Source of the DNA: Spirochaetaceae bacterium
GTDB lineage: Bacteria; Spirochaetota; Spirochaetia; SZUA-6; Fen-1364
Reading direction: 5' to 3'
Assembly: GCA_003141795.1 (NCBI GenBank)
Contig: PLNO01000127.1
Span: 574-16,391, forward strand
Length of the DNA: 15,818 nucleotides
Position numbers and translations under genes: made by a program. The notes under the pieces are model-generated. The model was not told the DNA's origin. It saw nothing but the letters and a program-made list of their open reading frames with translations, and ran no database searches. Positions 15,055 through 15,818 of the stretch are shown one piece after another (positions within the stretch are counted from its first letter, which is position 1; the number at the start of each line of letters is the position of its first letter).

Positions 15055-15818
15055 TTGAAGACGAAGCCCTGGTTCACCGCATTACGCGCACATTTCCTGA
15101 CCGCCACCGTTGCTCCCGTCCTCATCGGAACGGCGGCAGCGTGGTACACGTCCGGCAGCTTCTCGTGGTCCGCCTTCGTGCTGGCCCTCGTCGGATGCGT
15201 GCTCGTGCATCTGGGCGCCAACATGTCCAACGACTACTTCGACTACAGGTCGGAGACCGACGTCCTGAACAAGGGCGGCAGCGCGTACAGCGGCGGCAGC
15301 CGTGTCATCCAGGACGGGCTCATCCCCGCCCGACAGATCCTCGCGGCGGCAATCGTCTGTTTCGTCCTCGGCGCGTTCATCGGGATCTGGCTGGTGGTCA
15401 GCCTCAGGAACATCCCGCTCCTGCTGATCGGGATCGTCGGGCTGTTCTGCGCGTATTTCTACACCGGGGCGCCACTGCGTCTCGGGTACAAGGGCTGGGC
15501 GGAGGTCCTCAACGGGCTTTCCTTCGGCCCGGTGATTGCACTCGGTGCGTACACCGTGCAGGCGCCCCTGTGGTCGACCCCCGCCCTTCTCGCCTCCATC
15601 CCGCCAGGTGTCCTCCTGGCCGCGCTCCTCATGATCAACGAGTTTCCCGACTATGACGCTGACGCTGCTGCGGGCAAAAAGACTTTCGTCGTGCGGTTGG
15701 GAAAAAAGCGCGCTTCGCTCGTCTACCAGATAACGGCGCTCTTCCCGTTCCTCTGGGTGCTGATCCTCGTAATCGTCGGGGTGTTCCCCCTCTGGTCGCT
15801 GCTGTCGCTCCTTACCCT
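15055..15818 (+). CDS. UbiA-family prenyltransferase, MenA-like (3' end missing)
   Basis: This integral membrane prenyltransferase transfers a polyprenyl chain from its diphosphate to an aromatic acceptor. The closest resemblance is to MenA-like enzymes that act on 1,4-dihydroxy-2-naphthoate in menaquinone synthesis. The frame is open to the window end, 254 complete codons. The first Asp-rich motif NDYFDYRSETD (59-69) and the following SGGSRVIQDG are typical; the second motif is NEFPDYDADAAAGKK (from Asn195). Both bind Mg-diphosphate. Several hydrophobic membrane segments are visible from residue 16 on. The start is TTG at 15055: a stop codon at 15037-15039 in the same frame excludes anything further upstream. 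About 30-50 C-terminal residues are probably missing. Its own promoter follows the ppdK terminator. The acceptor is not decided by this sequence; it could be another quinone or lipid precursor. Confidence 0.9.
   Translation, partial: MKTKPWFTALRAHFLTATVAPVLIGTAAAWYTSGSFSWSAFVLALVGCVLVHLGANMSNDYFDYRSETDVLNKGGSAYSGGSRVIQDGLIPARQILAAAIVCFVLGAFIGIWLVVSLRNIPLLLIGIVGLFCAYFYTGAPLRLGYKGWAEVLNGLSFGPVIALGAYTVQAPLWSTPALLASIPPGVLLAALLMINEFPDYDADAAAGKKTFVVRLGKKRASLVYQITALFPFLWVLILVIVGVFPLWSLLSLLT

Noticed and set aside
13494..15230. 578-codon open frame on the minus strand over the end of ppdK
   Set aside because: It is antisense to the PPDK C-terminal domain, the terminator and the prenyltransferase start; no motif is seen.
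15039..15656. 205-codon open frame on the plus strand near the window end
   Set aside because: It overlaps in another frame the prenyltransferase, which has both Asp-rich UbiA motifs; this translation is Arg/Pro-rich and patternless.

Overview
The window comes from a high-GC bacterial chromosome (by eye above 60% G+C, even codon use throughout) that is nearly fully coding. The gene set suggests an anaerobe or facultative anaerobe: GTP-type PEP carboxykinase and pyruvate phosphate dikinase for the PEP-pyruvate-oxaloacetate node, a giant 2-hydroxyacyl-CoA-dehydratase-activase-like protein, and rubrerythrin. The taxon is not certain. The MurD variant (NDSAAT in place of the usual NDSKAT) and the fused activase recall Spirochaetota; Deltaproteobacteria-like lineages are the main alternative. 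Nothing looks like a mobile element, prophage, CRISPR array, tRNA or rRNA.

Layout. (1) 1-1511, plus strand: the 3' part of an ammonium transporter gene (amt) followed 24 bp later by a PII regulator, a nitrogen-uptake operon that ends at a hairpin terminator. (2) 1512-1789: an intergenic region with a 43-bp tandem repeat running directly into a TTGACA box. (3) 1790-3745: pckG. (4) 3833-6182: an unrecognised 314-residue protein gene overlapping murD by 11 bp. (5) 6201-11126, minus strand: a small protein with a degenerate VRR-NUC-like domain, preceded by a 1434-residue fusion with two activase-type ATPase domains, a cysteine-rich linker and two dehydratase-like (COG3580/COG3581-like) domains. 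(6) 11211-11789, minus strand: rubrerythrin. (7) 11976-14909, plus strand: pyruvate phosphate dikinase with a 68-residue lysine/alanine/proline tail, ending at a strong terminator. (8) 15055 to the window end: a UbiA-family (MenA-like) prenyltransferase with a TTG start, cut off by the window.

How they fit together. pckG and ppdK both feed or drain PEP and suit gluconeogenesis or amino-acid/pyruvate-based anaerobic metabolism. Amt and PII control ammonium entry. The fused activase probably performs ATP-driven low-potential electron transfer through Fe-S clusters, and rubrerythrin would protect such oxygen-sensitive clusters from peroxide. The most unusual items are the histone-H1-like tail on PPDK, the single-chain duplicated activase with a catalytically altered first copy and an extra Cys cluster, the PII protein without the uridylylated Tyr51, and the repeat-derived -35 box upstream of pckG.
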